A stretch of 64,000 nucleotides of DNA, taken from the NCBI GenBank assembly GCA_964580965.1, contig CAZOLZ010000004.1, forward strand, positions 18,993-82,992. Direction: 5' to 3'. Positions 10,026 to 18,464 of the stretch are shown here, piece after piece. The notes beneath the pieces are model-generated. The model made no database searches, was not told where the DNA came from, and saw only the letters and a list, made by a program, of their open reading frames with translations. The stretch is from CAIUKX01 sp964580965 (lineage in GTDB: Bacteria; Bacteroidota; Bacteroidia; Flavobacteriales_D; Crocinitomicaceae). The translations under genes and the position numbers were made by a program. Position 1 is the stretch's first letter; each line of letters begins with the position of its first letter.

Positions 10026-10060
10026 AAGAGACTGTCAGATTAGATAGTCTCTTTTTCTTT
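10026..10060 (+). terminator. Intrinsic terminator after yceI
   Basis: An 8-bp stem, AAGAGACT / AGTCTCTT (10026-10033 and 10046-10053), runs directly into TTTTT. It lies about 60 nt after the YceI stop and ends the pirin-YceI unit. Confidence 0.8.
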
Positions 10061-10137
10061 GATTACTACTTCCCTCTATTCAACAAATAAATTACCAAAA
10101 ATGTTATAATTTATAACAAAATTGAAATCATTATAAA

Positions 10138-10284
10138 TTAATAACAACGTTTATCTAATTCTTGACCGTCATTAAAAATTTCAGTTCCATCTTCAGGACC
10201 AAATTTAAATTTAACATCCGATTTGATATCTAATAATAAAACATTGTATGAAATTGGAATACTAATTATAAGTATTTTTATACG
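10138..10284 (-). pseudogene. In-frame coding-like remnant after the CoA-transferase stop codon
   Basis: Directly after the TAG stop of the CoA-transferase gene the same frame stays open for 48 codons before TAA at 10138-10140. It has no ATG, GTG or TTG start. The peptide starts hydrophobic (IKILIISIPISYNVLLL) and continues hydrophilic (KFGPEDGTEIFNDGQELDKR), like a short exported protein whose start was lost; an ATA codon sits where Met could have been. I do not recognise the family. It may be a gene remnant, a readthrough extension or chance. Confidence 0.3.
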
Positions 10285-11343
10285 CTAACTTAATTCAAAA
10301 GCAATCGAAGTTACACGTTTAGTTTGAACATTATAAATTTGTTCCTCCCTCACTAATCGTTGCGCTGTTGGATTTTCAAAAACTTCTTTTAAATCTTTAA
10401 TCTTTCCTGTCGGAACATGTTCGTTATGCATTACTTTTAAAACATCGTCTGCATTAATTTCAGCGATACGTTCTTGTAACTTTCCTTGTAACAATAATCG
10501 ATTAATTACACGACTTTGATTATCTGAAAAGCGAATATCTGTTTTTAAATCTTCTAACTGTAAATAATCACACAATTTTTCAAAATGAGTATTTGAACCA
10601 ATAGCAAAGGTGATTTGAGCATTGTCTTTTGTTGTGAAAATTTCTCCATAAGGAGCTATATTTGGGTGTAAACTTCCTATTCTTTCAGGAATATGTTGTT
10701 GCATCAAATAATTAGATGCTTGGTTAACTAAACTACTTACTGCTGCATCGTATAATGAAACAGTCACCGTTGTAGCTTTACCTGACTCTTTTAGCTTTAA
10801 CATTGCAACTAAAATCCCTTCTTTTAACTGATGAGCAGCTAAAACATCAATCATTGCAACAGGCATTTTAACAGGTCCACTTTCAGATGTACCATTCATT
10901 GACATAAAACCCGTTTCTGCTTGAAGAATTAAATCATAGGCAACACGATCGCTTTCTTTTCCAAATCCACTTATTTTCCCAATAATTAAACCTGGATTAC
11001 ATTTTCTTAGGACAGATTCTTCCAATCCTAATTTTTCTTGATCACCATGCTTAAAGTTCATTATTAATATGTCAGCAACTTTAATCAATTGTAAAAAATC
11101 CTGATGATCTTCTTCTGTACGAAGATTCAATTGAATGTATTGCTTTTTATAATTTACACTTGAAAAATAAGCAGAAATAATCGATTCTTTATTTTCATTT
11201 GGTAATTTCCAGGAACGAGTTACATCGTATCCTTTTTTATTTTCAACCTTAATAACTTTTGCTCCTAATTCAGCAAAAAAAGTCGCTACACTTGGTCCAG
11301 CTAATACAGTCGATAAGTCAACTACTAATAAATCTTCAAACAT
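10285..11343 (-). CDS. CaiB/BaiF family CoA-transferase
   Basis: A 352-residue class III CoA-transferase. Recognisable segments are the N-terminal VVDLSTVLAGPSVATFFAELGA, the YDLILQAETGFMSMNG segment, and Asp166 in VAMIDVLAAHQL, the aspartate that forms the acyl-enzyme anhydride in formyl-CoA transferase. Family members are usually 380-400 residues, so this one is on the short side, ending at the TAG codon that precedes the remnant at 10138-10284. The substrate cannot be told. It lies downstream of dnaA, and the dnaA terminator hairpin ends only about 8 nt before its start codon, so its expression may depend on readthrough. Confidence 0.9.
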   Translation of the reverse strand: MFEDLLVVDLSTVLAGPSVATFFAELGAKVIKVENKKGYDVTRSWKLPNENKESIISAYFSSVNYKKQYIQLNLRTEEDHQDFLQLIKVADILIMNFKHGDQEKLGLEESVLRKCNPGLIIGKISGFGKESDRVAYDLILQAETGFMSMNGTSESGPVKMPVAMIDVLAAHQLKEGILVAMLKLKESGKATTVTVSLYDAAVSSLVNQASNYLMQQHIPERIGSLHPNIAPYGEIFTTKDNAQITFAIGSNTHFEKLCDYLQLEDLKTDIRFSDNQSRVINRLLLQGKLQERIAEINADDVLKVMHNEHVPTGKIKDLKEVFENPTAQRLVREEQIYNVQTKRVTSIAFELS

Positions 11344-11351
11344 GGGTATAT

Positions 11352-11374
11352 AAAAAAAGCCATCCGAAGATGGC
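11352..11374 (-). terminator. Intrinsic terminator after dnaA, adjoining the CoA-transferase start
   Basis: On the minus strand a perfect 6-bp stem with a UUCG tetraloop (GCCATC TTCG GATGGC, 11359-11374) is followed by seven Ts (11352-11358). It stands 8 nt after the dnaA stop and about 8 nt before the next start codon. Confidence 0.88.
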
Positions 11375-11382
11375 TAATAAAT

Positions 11383-12813
11383 TTATTGGATTGTTAATTT
11401 CTTTTCTAAATCTGCTAAATAAACTTTAAATTGTTTGTCAGTATCAGCTAAATTTGTAACAGTTCTACATGCATGAAGAACAGTAGCATGATCTTTTCCT
11501 CCGCAATGAGCACCAATATTTGCTAATGAAGATTTAGTCATTTTCTTAGAGAAGTACATTGCAATTTGTCTTGCTTGTACCACTTCTCTTTTTCTTGTTT
11601 TTGATTTCAACATATCTAAAGGTAAGTCGAAATAATCGCAAACAATTTTTTGGATGTATTCGATAGAAACTTCGCGTGCAGTATTTTTCACAAATTTGTC
11701 TATCATTTGTTTTGCTAACTCTAACGTAATAGCTTTTTTATTTAATGAAGCTTGAGCTAATAGAGATGTCCAAGCACCTTCCATCTCACGAATATTTGTG
11801 TTGATGCTATATGCCAAATACTCGATTACATCCTTTGGAAGATCTATACCATTTCCGTACATTTTCTTCTCTAAAATTGCGATTCTTGTTTCTAAATCTG
11901 GAACTGTTAAATCTGCTGAAAGCCCCCATTTAAATCGAGATAACAAACGTTGTTCCATACCTTGCATTTCAACTGGAGCTTTGTCTGAAGTTAAAATGAT
12001 CTGTTTACCATTTTGGTGTAAATGGTTAAAAATATGGAAAAATACATCTTGTGTTTTTTCTTTTCCTGCAAAGAATTGAACATCATCAATGATTAAAACA
12101 TCAATCATTTGATAGAAATGAATGAAATCATTCGTAGATTGGCTCTTTAAAGCATCAATAAACTGATGAGCAAACTTTTCAGAACCAACATATAAAACTG
12201 TCTTGTTTGGAAATTGATTTTTGATTTCAATTCCAATAGCGTGTGCCAAATGAGTTTTTCCTAAACCAACCCCACCGTAAATTAACAGTGGATTGAAAGC
12301 TGTCCCTCCTGGTTTGTTAGCAACTGCATAACCTGCGGAACGTGCTAATCTGTTACAATCTCCTTCAACAAAGTTTTCAAAAGAATATGTCGGATTTAAA
12401 TTAGAATCAACATTTACTTTCTTTAATCCTGGAATTATAAATGGATTTCTAATTTGATTTTCATTCAAATTTAATGGCATTGAAACAGGAGCATTTTTAA
12501 GCTCTTTTTTATTTAATGCAGGTAATTTGACAGTGTAAGGAGTAGAATTTGTTGAATTATTCTCCATTAATATACTATATTCCAAACGAGCTTCTGGACC
12601 AATTTCTTTGTGAATAACCTTTCTTAACAAAACAATGTAATGTTCTTCCAACCACTCGTAGAAGAAATGTGATGGAACTTGAATTGTTAAAATGTTTCCA
12701 TCAAATTTTATAGGAACAATCGGCTCAAACCAAGTTCTAAAAGCTTGTAAAGAAATATTGTCTTTAATTACTCTTAAACATGCATTCCATGCCGCCTCGT
12801 GATTACCATTCAT
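11383..12813 (-). CDS. dnaA: Chromosomal replication initiator protein DnaA
   Basis: A 476-residue full-length DnaA that binds origin DnaA boxes, melts oriC and loads the replicative helicase. Domain I (about residues 1-90, starting AAWNACLRVIKDNISLQAF) is followed by a variable linker. The AAA+ domain III has Walker A GGVGLGKT near residue 180 and Walker B VLIIDDVQF. Domain IV carries the DnaA signature GGKDHATVLHACRTV. The gene stands alone, facing away from the operon at 13179. No cluster of TTATCCACA-like boxes is seen in the upstream gap, so the origin is probably elsewhere. A strong hairpin terminator follows. Confidence 0.98.
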   Translation of the reverse strand: MNGNHEAAWNACLRVIKDNISLQAFRTWFEPIVPIKFDGNILTIQVPSHFFYEWLEEHYIVLLRKVIHKEIGPEARLEYSILMENNSTNSTPYTVKLPALNKKELKNAPVSMPLNLNENQIRNPFIIPGLKKVNVDSNLNPTYSFENFVEGDCNRLARSAGYAVANKPGGTAFNPLLIYGGVGLGKTHLAHAIGIEIKNQFPNKTVLYVGSEKFAHQFIDALKSQSTNDFIHFYQMIDVLIIDDVQFFAGKEKTQDVFFHIFNHLHQNGKQIILTSDKAPVEMQGMEQRLLSRFKWGLSADLTVPDLETRIAILEKKMYGNGIDLPKDVIEYLAYSINTNIREMEGAWTSLLAQASLNKKAITLELAKQMIDKFVKNTAREVSIEYIQKIVCDYFDLPLDMLKSKTRKREVVQARQIAMYFSKKMTKSSLANIGAHCGGKDHATVLHACRTVTNLADTDKQFKVYLADLEKKLTIQ

Positions 12814-13178
12814 AGTTTTGTCCTTTATCTCTTTATAGTTATTAAAATACTTTGTTAAAAACTTTATCTTTGACTCAAACCCTTGTAATTAGATGGCTTG
12901 ACTTTGATTCAATTTCAGATTACAAATATTTACATAAAAAAGTTTAAAAAAAAATGATTTTACTATTGTTAAATAAAAAAATTTTACATCTAAAAAGCTT
13001 TTATTGAGTTCTTTTGAATTAACCATCTGATAACAAGCAAAATATTCTATGTTTTCATTTTTGAAAAAAAATTACTCGAACAAAAAAGGCAATAAAACGT
13101 AAAAAACTAATTGTTTAGCGAAGATTTAATTTGATAAAACAATTTACTAAGTTTACAATAAAATAAAAATTTATCACT
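12814..13178. other. Divergent intergenic region between dnaA and the thioesterase operon
   Basis: This 365-base, very AT-rich region must hold the promoters for dnaA (-) and for the operon starting at 13179 (+). A near-match to the -7 element (TAAGTTTA) lies about 20 nt before the 13179 start. I see no ORF, no RNA gene and no DnaA-box cluster. Confidence 0.5.
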
Positions 13179-13598
13179 GTGAAAATTCAATTTTCTGAAA
13201 AAACTTTTTTAAGGGTTCGTTACAGCGAAACAGATAAAATGGGATATTGTTACTACGGAAATTATGCACAATACTTTGAAGTTGGTAGAGTTGAGGCTTT
13301 GAGGAATTTAGGGCTTAGTTATAAATCAATGGAAGAAAATGGCATTATGTTACCAGTGTCTGAATTTCAAGTTAAATATTACGCGCCAGCTTTTTATGAT
13401 GATTTACTTTGTATAGAAACTAAAATTACAGAATTAAGAGGTCCAAGACTTTTTTTTGAATATGAAATTACAAATGAAAAAGGAGTATTAATTGCAAAAG
13501 CTTCTACCCTTCTTGTCTTTGTAAGTTCTGAAAACATGAAACCAATTACTCCACCAGAATACTTCATCAAATTAATTCAATCACATGAGCAAGTATAA
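13179..13598 (+). CDS. Acyl-CoA thioesterase, 4HBT/YbgC hotdog family
   Basis: A 139-residue hotdog-fold thioesterase. The YbgC-type active-site segment is clear: RVRYSETDKMGYCYYGNYAQYFEVGR, with the Asp of ETDKMG as catalytic candidate and the helix ending EVGRVEALRNLG. It probably hydrolyses short or medium acyl-CoAs in the cytoplasm. The start is GTG at 13179; no upstream in-frame ATG fits. It is the first gene of a tight operon, its end overlapping the ureohydrolase start by 14 nt. Confidence 0.93.
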   Translation: MKIQFSEKTFLRVRYSETDKMGYCYYGNYAQYFEVGRVEALRNLGLSYKSMEENGIMLPVSEFQVKYYAPAFYDDLLCIETKITELRGPRLFFEYEITNEKGVLIAKASTLLVFVSSENMKPITPPEYFIKLIQSHEQV

Positions 13599-14553
13599 TT
13601 TTAAAGTCGATTGTATTAATTCCAATGATTTAAAAAAAATTATAAATCATAGAGATGGAGAACAAAAAATTGGAGAAACAATCCAAACAGATTGGACACA
13701 TTCTATTTGTAAATTTGTCATCCTTGGCGTAATTGATGACATAGGACCTCAAGCAAATTTAGGACTTCCCGGAGCTGTAAATGGATTCACCCCATTTCTT
13801 CATAAATTTCTAAACATGCAAGATAATCGTTATCTTAAAGGGGAGTCCATCGGTTTATTCGGAACAATAAAAAGTGACTACAAATTTACATCAATTGATG
13901 AAGCAAGAGACTATGTAAATCATCTAGATAACTATATTTCTAAATGTATATCACAAATTCTTGAGCAAAATAAAATACCAATCCTTATAGGTGGAGGGCA
14001 TAACAATGCATATCCTCTTTTAAAAGCTTCGTCAAAATATTATAATCAAAAAATTGATTGTATAAACCTTGACCCTCATGCAGATTGTAGAGCTTTAGAA
14101 GGTAGGCATAGCGGCAACCCATTCTCTTATGCATTTAAGCGCAATTACCTTAATACTTACACCGTTTTTGGACTACATAAACCCTACAACAGTGAATCGA
14201 TTTATCAATTTTTAGATAAACATAACTGCCTGTATTCATTTTTTGAAGATTACATCGATTCTCCTGAACAATTTATTAATGATCTTTATAATTTTAACGC
14301 TAACAGGAACAAACATCTCATGCTCGGAATTGAGTTAGACCTTGATGCTATTGCTATGATGCCAACATCTGCTTTCACGCCATCAGGTGTATCAATTGAA
14401 TGGGCGAGAAAATATGTTAGAATGTTATCAAAAGAAAATAAAATTTGTTATCTTCATTTAACAGAGGGAGCGCCAATTTCGACTATAGAAGATAAAATTA
14501 TTGGTAAAACTTTAGCATACTTAACTGCTGATTTTATTATAGCAAAACAATAA
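13585..14553 (+). CDS. Arginase/agmatinase/formimidoylglutamase family ureohydrolase
   Basis: A 322-residue binuclear manganese hydrolase. The six metal ligands of the arginase fold are present: His139 in GGGHNNA, Asp163, His165 and Asp167 in LDPHADCR, and Asp252 and Asp254 in ELDLDAI. HSGNPFSYAF corresponds to the substrate-side SGN loop. The first aspartate motif reads DPHAD rather than the commoner DAHxD. The guanidino substrate (arginine, agmatine or formiminoglutamate) cannot be decided from sequence, and no histidine-utilisation genes are adjacent. It is co-transcribed with the thioesterase upstream and the patatin 5 nt downstream. Confidence 0.9.
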   Translation: MSKYNFKVDCINSNDLKKIINHRDGEQKIGETIQTDWTHSICKFVILGVIDDIGPQANLGLPGAVNGFTPFLHKFLNMQDNRYLKGESIGLFGTIKSDYKFTSIDEARDYVNHLDNYISKCISQILEQNKIPILIGGGHNNAYPLLKASSKYYNQKIDCINLDPHADCRALEGRHSGNPFSYAFKRNYLNTYTVFGLHKPYNSESIYQFLDKHNCLYSFFEDYIDSPEQFINDLYNFNANRNKHLMLGIELDLDAIAMMPTSAFTPSGVSIEWARKYVRMLSKENKICYLHLTEGAPISTIEDKIIGKTLAYLTADFIIAKQ

Positions 14554-14558
14554 AATGA

Positions 14559-16763
14559 ATGAGTAATGAGAAAAAAATATCATTAATTCAATTTGGAAAA
14601 ACTTTTTTTCCAATACAGCTTATTGTGGGGCATATAAAGTATAATCTTCTTGCAATATTTTATTGGTCTCTGTTATTTTTAATCGTCTCCGATAATTTTG
14701 GTTCATCATTTGGAGTTCCCTATTTATTTTTATCTCCAGAATATTTAGGTTCAGTAAATGAAATTGCCTTTTTCCTTGTGGGATTTTCTATTGGTGGATT
14801 TACAATGGGATTTAATACCTACAGCTACATAAAACTTGGTCCTCACTACCCTTTTTTACTTGTAGTTCGTAAACCATTTTTGAAATTTTCTGTTAATAAT
14901 TCATTATTACCTTTAATTTTCATTTTGTTTTACATATATAAAATTGCTTCTTTTCAATCCAATGAGGAGCTAAACACTCCTATTCAAACATTTATTTACA
15001 TTCTATCATTTATTGGAGGTATAGGTCTATTTATGTTATTTTCATTACTGTACTTCTTTCCAAAAAAACAGTCTTCAATATCAGCTTTACACTCAAAAAA
15101 TGATCAAGATTACTCTACTGAAATACCATCAATTATTAATGAAAAGTCATACATATACATTGGCAAAAACCTCAGGTTTTTCAAAAGTAGAAGTGTAAAA
15201 CATTTAGACGAAGATTTGAGAGAGCGAATATTTAATTCAAACAAAATTAATACTTCTTTGTTTGAAGTTATTACTATAGCAACTTTTATATCCATTGGTT
15301 TATTCAGAGAGTATTCAATTTTTGAGATCCCTGCTTCTATGAGTATCATTTTACTTTTCACTGTGATTCTAATGCTATTTAGTGCGATGTTATCATGGTT
15401 TCGAAGATGGACTTATCCTATTCTTTTTATTGCTATACTAGCTATGGATTACTTTAGTGTTAACACAAATATGTTTACATACAAAAGTTATGCTTATGGT
15501 TTAAATTATGAAGAAAAAAACAACAAAGAGTATTCTCTTAAGACCATAAAAGAAAACGATACAGTATCAGAACCTAAAACGAGAAAAAATTACATCAATA
15601 TTTTAAATGAATGGAAAAAACAAACAGGTCAAGACAAACCGAAATTAATCATCACAAATTCATCAGGAGGTGGCTCTAGAAGTGCCTTATGGACATTTAC
15701 AGTACTTCAAAAAGCTGATGAGCAATTGAAAGGTAAATTATCTAGACACATTCAATTAATGACAGGAGCATCTGGTGGTATGGTTGGAGCTGCATACTTT
15801 AGAGAGTTGATGTTGCGTTCATTAAAAGGGGAAATAAAAAATATGCATTCAGGTATTTTTAGAGATAAAATATCCAAAGACTTATTAAATAAATTAGCTT
15901 TTGCATTATCAACAAATGATTTATTTTTTAGGTATGCAGATGTTGAGATAGACGGGAATATCTATGCAAAAGATAGAGGATATGCTTTTGAAGAACAGCT
16001 ACATAAAAATACTGACAACTTTTTAAATCATAATTTAGGGTATTACTCTTACTATGAAAGAAAAGGAGAAATTCCAATTATTGTATTTACACCAACGATT
16101 GTGAATGATGGAAGAAGGATGTTAATTTCATCTCAATCACTTCAATTTCTCACATCAAATCAAACAAATCCTAAATCTCTTACACCTTCATATGAAAACA
16201 TCGATTTTCAATATTTTTTTAGAGATAATGATCCAAACAATGTTCGCTTCTCATCTGTAATTCGATCTCAAGCAACATTTCCATTTGTCCTCCCTATGTT
16301 GACACTTCCGACAAATCCAGGAGTCCAATTAATGGATGCAGGTCTAAGAGACAACTATGGAGGTAAAATGATGATTGAATTTTTATATGACCTACAAGAT
16401 TGGATTGATGAAAATACCTCTGGGGTTATCATTCTACAAATTAGAGACACAAAGAAATTATTATATAACGAAACTTATCAAAAAGTTTCTATGCTTGATA
16501 AAATAACTTTGCCTTTTGGAAATATGTATAAAAACTTCACAAATACGCAAGACTTTAATCAAGAAGAGTTATTAAAAGTAGGAACAACAAACTTAAAATT
16601 CCCTGTTGAGTTTATTGAATTTAATTTAAGAGAAAATAAAAGAGATCGTATTTCACTCTCTTGGCATTTAACTAAAAATGAAAAGCAAAAAATTGAAAGA
16701 GCATTTAAAAGCTCTAGAAATCAGGCTTCTTTAAAAAAACTGAGTAAACTTTTAAATAAATAA
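14559..16763 (+). CDS. Membrane-bound patatin-like phospholipase
   Basis: A 734-residue protein with two parts. Residues about 20-310 hold roughly six hydrophobic helices in two groups, separated by a loop containing KHLDEDLRERIF. Residues about 360-734 form a patatin hydrolase: oxyanion loop SSGGGSRSA, nucleophile Ser405 in GASGG, and the dyad Asp593 in MDAGLRDNYGG. Patatins cleave acyl chains from phospholipids or other lipids, and here the enzyme is tethered to the inner membrane. A shorter ATG four bases upstream runs into a stop, so 14559 is the start. The gene ends 2 nt before the receiver-cyclase-HD gene, a suggestive pairing of lipase and nucleotide cyclase. Confidence 0.92.
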   Translation: MSNEKKISLIQFGKTFFPIQLIVGHIKYNLLAIFYWSLLFLIVSDNFGSSFGVPYLFLSPEYLGSVNEIAFFLVGFSIGGFTMGFNTYSYIKLGPHYPFLLVVRKPFLKFSVNNSLLPLIFILFYIYKIASFQSNEELNTPIQTFIYILSFIGGIGLFMLFSLLYFFPKKQSSISALHSKNDQDYSTEIPSIINEKSYIYIGKNLRFFKSRSVKHLDEDLRERIFNSNKINTSLFEVITIATFISIGLFREYSIFEIPASMSIILLFTVILMLFSAMLSWFRRWTYPILFIAILAMDYFSVNTNMFTYKSYAYGLNYEEKNNKEYSLKTIKENDTVSEPKTRKNYINILNEWKKQTGQDKPKLIITNSSGGGSRSALWTFTVLQKADEQLKGKLSRHIQLMTGASGGMVGAAYFRELMLRSLKGEIKNMHSGIFRDKISKDLLNKLAFALSTNDLFFRYADVEIDGNIYAKDRGYAFEEQLHKNTDNFLNHNLGYYSYYERKGEIPIIVFTPTIVNDGRRMLISSQSLQFLTSNQTNPKSLTPSYENIDFQYFFRDNDPNNVRFSSVIRSQATFPFVLPMLTLPTNPGVQLMDAGLRDNYGGKMMIEFLYDLQDWIDENTSGVIILQIRDTKKLLYNETYQKVSMLDKITLPFGNMYKNFTNTQDFNQEELLKVGTTNLKFPVEFIEFNLRENKRDRISLSWHLTKNEKQKIERAFKSSRNQASLKKLSKLLNK

Positions 16764-16765
16764 AA

Positions 16766-18463
16766 GTGGAAGATTACATAAATTTATTATTAGTTGTTAA
16801 TAATTACAAACATATTAATAACCTCAAAGAGGTGTTAATAGGTAATGGTAACAACATTTGGTCATGTAACTCTCTTGAAGAAGCTGAAGAATTTGTTACA
16901 GTTAAAGAGACAGGGATTATCATCATAGATATTGACCAATTTCATATAAAAGATTCAACTTTTATTCAAAACATACGGTCAAAGAGTAAGGTCAAAAATA
17001 ATTATATTATCGCATTAACATCAAACACATCCCAAGGGATTCAAATGGTTAAAGGAATGCATGATGGAGTTATTGATTATATTACGTTACCTTTAAATTC
17101 AAATCTAGTTAAAGCTAAAATTGATGTTTATAAAACTTTATTTTTCAAGGATCAGAAAATCAATTCTTTATTAAAAAACATTTTCCCTGAAAATGTTTTA
17201 AATGCTTTAAATAAAAAAGGGAAATTTAGCCCAACAAGAATAGAGAATGGAATCGTTTTATTCACTGATTTCGTTCACTTCTCTCAAAAAGCGAAAAGAA
17301 TAAAACCCATGAAACTTTTAAAAAAGTTGGAGTTTTATTTCAACCAATTCGATGAAATTATCGAACGGTATAATCTTGAAAAAATCAAAACTATTGGTGA
17401 CTCCTATATGGTCATTGGAGGTGTTACAGAACAAAATAATTCTCCTGCTATAAGGGCTTGCCTTGCCGCTTTAGAGATGAGAGACCTCATGATTAATGAA
17501 AAAAATCAAAGTGAAGCATTAAACTCAGAATATTGGGAAATCAGAATAGGAATTCATAGTGGACCATTAGTAGCGGGAATTATTGGAACTAAAAAGATAA
17601 GCTTTGATGTATGGGGAGACACTGTAAACATTGCTTCAAGTGCAGAACATAACTCTGAGAGTAACCAAATAACAATTACATCTGCTGTAAGGGAGCAGAT
17701 CGGAAATTACTTCGTTACCAATGAACGAGGTGAAATTGAGATTAAAAAACGAGGAGGCAAAATTAGTATGTATTTCCTTGAAAAATTGAAAAAAAAATAC
17801 AGTCTATATGACGAAGGTAAAATTCCAAACCAAGAAATTAGGGTATTATGTGATTTAACTAACATTGACTTCAATCACATGAGAAGAGACATTCTAAGCA
17901 GACTTCAATCTCTTTTACCAGAAGAACTTATTTACCACGATATTTCGCATACACTGAATGTTGAAAAAGCTGCTTTAATATATGCTAAACTAGAAGGAGT
18001 TTCGGATGAAGATACACACCTTCTTCAGACAGCTGTTTTATTTCATGATGCAGGATTCATTGTTTCAAATTACGACAATGAAAAATTTGGAGTTCAACTA
18101 GCAAAAAAAACATTACCTAAATATGGTTATACTGATAATCAAATTCAAATTATTTCATCAATCATAGAAACAACAAAATTTAAAGCTAAGGAACCCCAAA
18201 CAATCTTAGAAAAAATAATGAAAGATGCTGACCATGATTATTTAGGTAGAGAAGATTATTTTAAGGTAGCTCAAAAACTAAGAGATGAATTAGAAAATTA
18301 TGGAAAAAAAATGAATGAAATAGAATGGATAGAATTTCAAATTGACTACCTTGAAAAAAAACATAAATTTTATACTCAAACTGCACAAAACATTAGAAAG
18401 CAAAGTAAACAAAATAGAATAAACGATTTAAAAACTCAACTTAAAGCATTAAAAAATATATGA
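16766..18463 (+). CDS. Receiver-like / class III nucleotide cyclase / HD domain protein
   Basis: A 565-residue soluble fusion, start GTG. Residues about 5-120 resemble a response-regulator receiver, with a IIIIDIDQF strand and an ITLPLN end. Residues about 155-330 are a class III cyclase: metal Asp168 (FTDFVHF) and Asp212 (KTIGDSYM), adenine-type Lys208 and Asp285 (VWGDTVN), and Asn288. The next catalytic position, where an Arg normally stabilises the transition state (N-x-x-x-R), is Ser292 (codon AGT). Residues about 385-500 are a metal-type HD domain with His395, His427-Asp428 and a later KDADHDYLG. It may both make and break a nucleotide signal. It lies 2 nt after the patatin gene and 1 nt before the adenosyltransferase gene. 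Confidence 0.9.
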   Translation: MEDYINLLLVVNNYKHINNLKEVLIGNGNNIWSCNSLEEAEEFVTVKETGIIIIDIDQFHIKDSTFIQNIRSKSKVKNNYIIALTSNTSQGIQMVKGMHDGVIDYITLPLNSNLVKAKIDVYKTLFFKDQKINSLLKNIFPENVLNALNKKGKFSPTRIENGIVLFTDFVHFSQKAKRIKPMKLLKKLEFYFNQFDEIIERYNLEKIKTIGDSYMVIGGVTEQNNSPAIRACLAALEMRDLMINEKNQSEALNSEYWEIRIGIHSGPLVAGIIGTKKISFDVWGDTVNIASSAEHNSESNQITITSAVREQIGNYFVTNERGEIEIKKRGGKISMYFLEKLKKKYSLYDEGKIPNQEIRVLCDLTNIDFNHMRRDILSRLQSLLPEELIYHDISHTLNVEKAALIYAKLEGVSDEDTHLLQTAVLFHDAGFIVSNYDNEKFGVQLAKKTLPKYGYTDNQIQIISSIIETTKFKAKEPQTILEKIMKDADHDYLGREDYFKVAQKLRDELENYGKKMNEIEWIEFQIDYLEKKHKFYTQTAQNIRKQSKQNRINDLKTQLKALKNI

Positions 18464-18464
18464 T

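Noticed and set aside
10285..10287. Programmed readthrough of the CoA-transferase TAG stop
   Set aside because: The downstream peptide does not resemble a CaiB C-terminus and no recoding signal is evident. A remnant is simpler.
11798..12079. 93-codon plus-strand ORF inside dnaA
   Set aside because: Antisense shadow of the conserved AAA+ domain. Composition is biased and there is no promoter or family match.
12814..13178. Possible chromosomal origin next to dnaA
   Set aside because: No cluster of TTATCCACA-like DnaA boxes on either strand, and dnaN/recF are absent. dnaA is often unlinked from oriC in Bacteroidetes.
14559..18463. Calling the patatin-cyclase pair a CBASS or Pycsar system
   Set aside because: The cyclase is a receiver/HD-fused class III enzyme, not a CD-NTase. 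The patatin lacks a visible nucleotide-sensing domain and the operon is metabolic. Kept only as a hypothesis.
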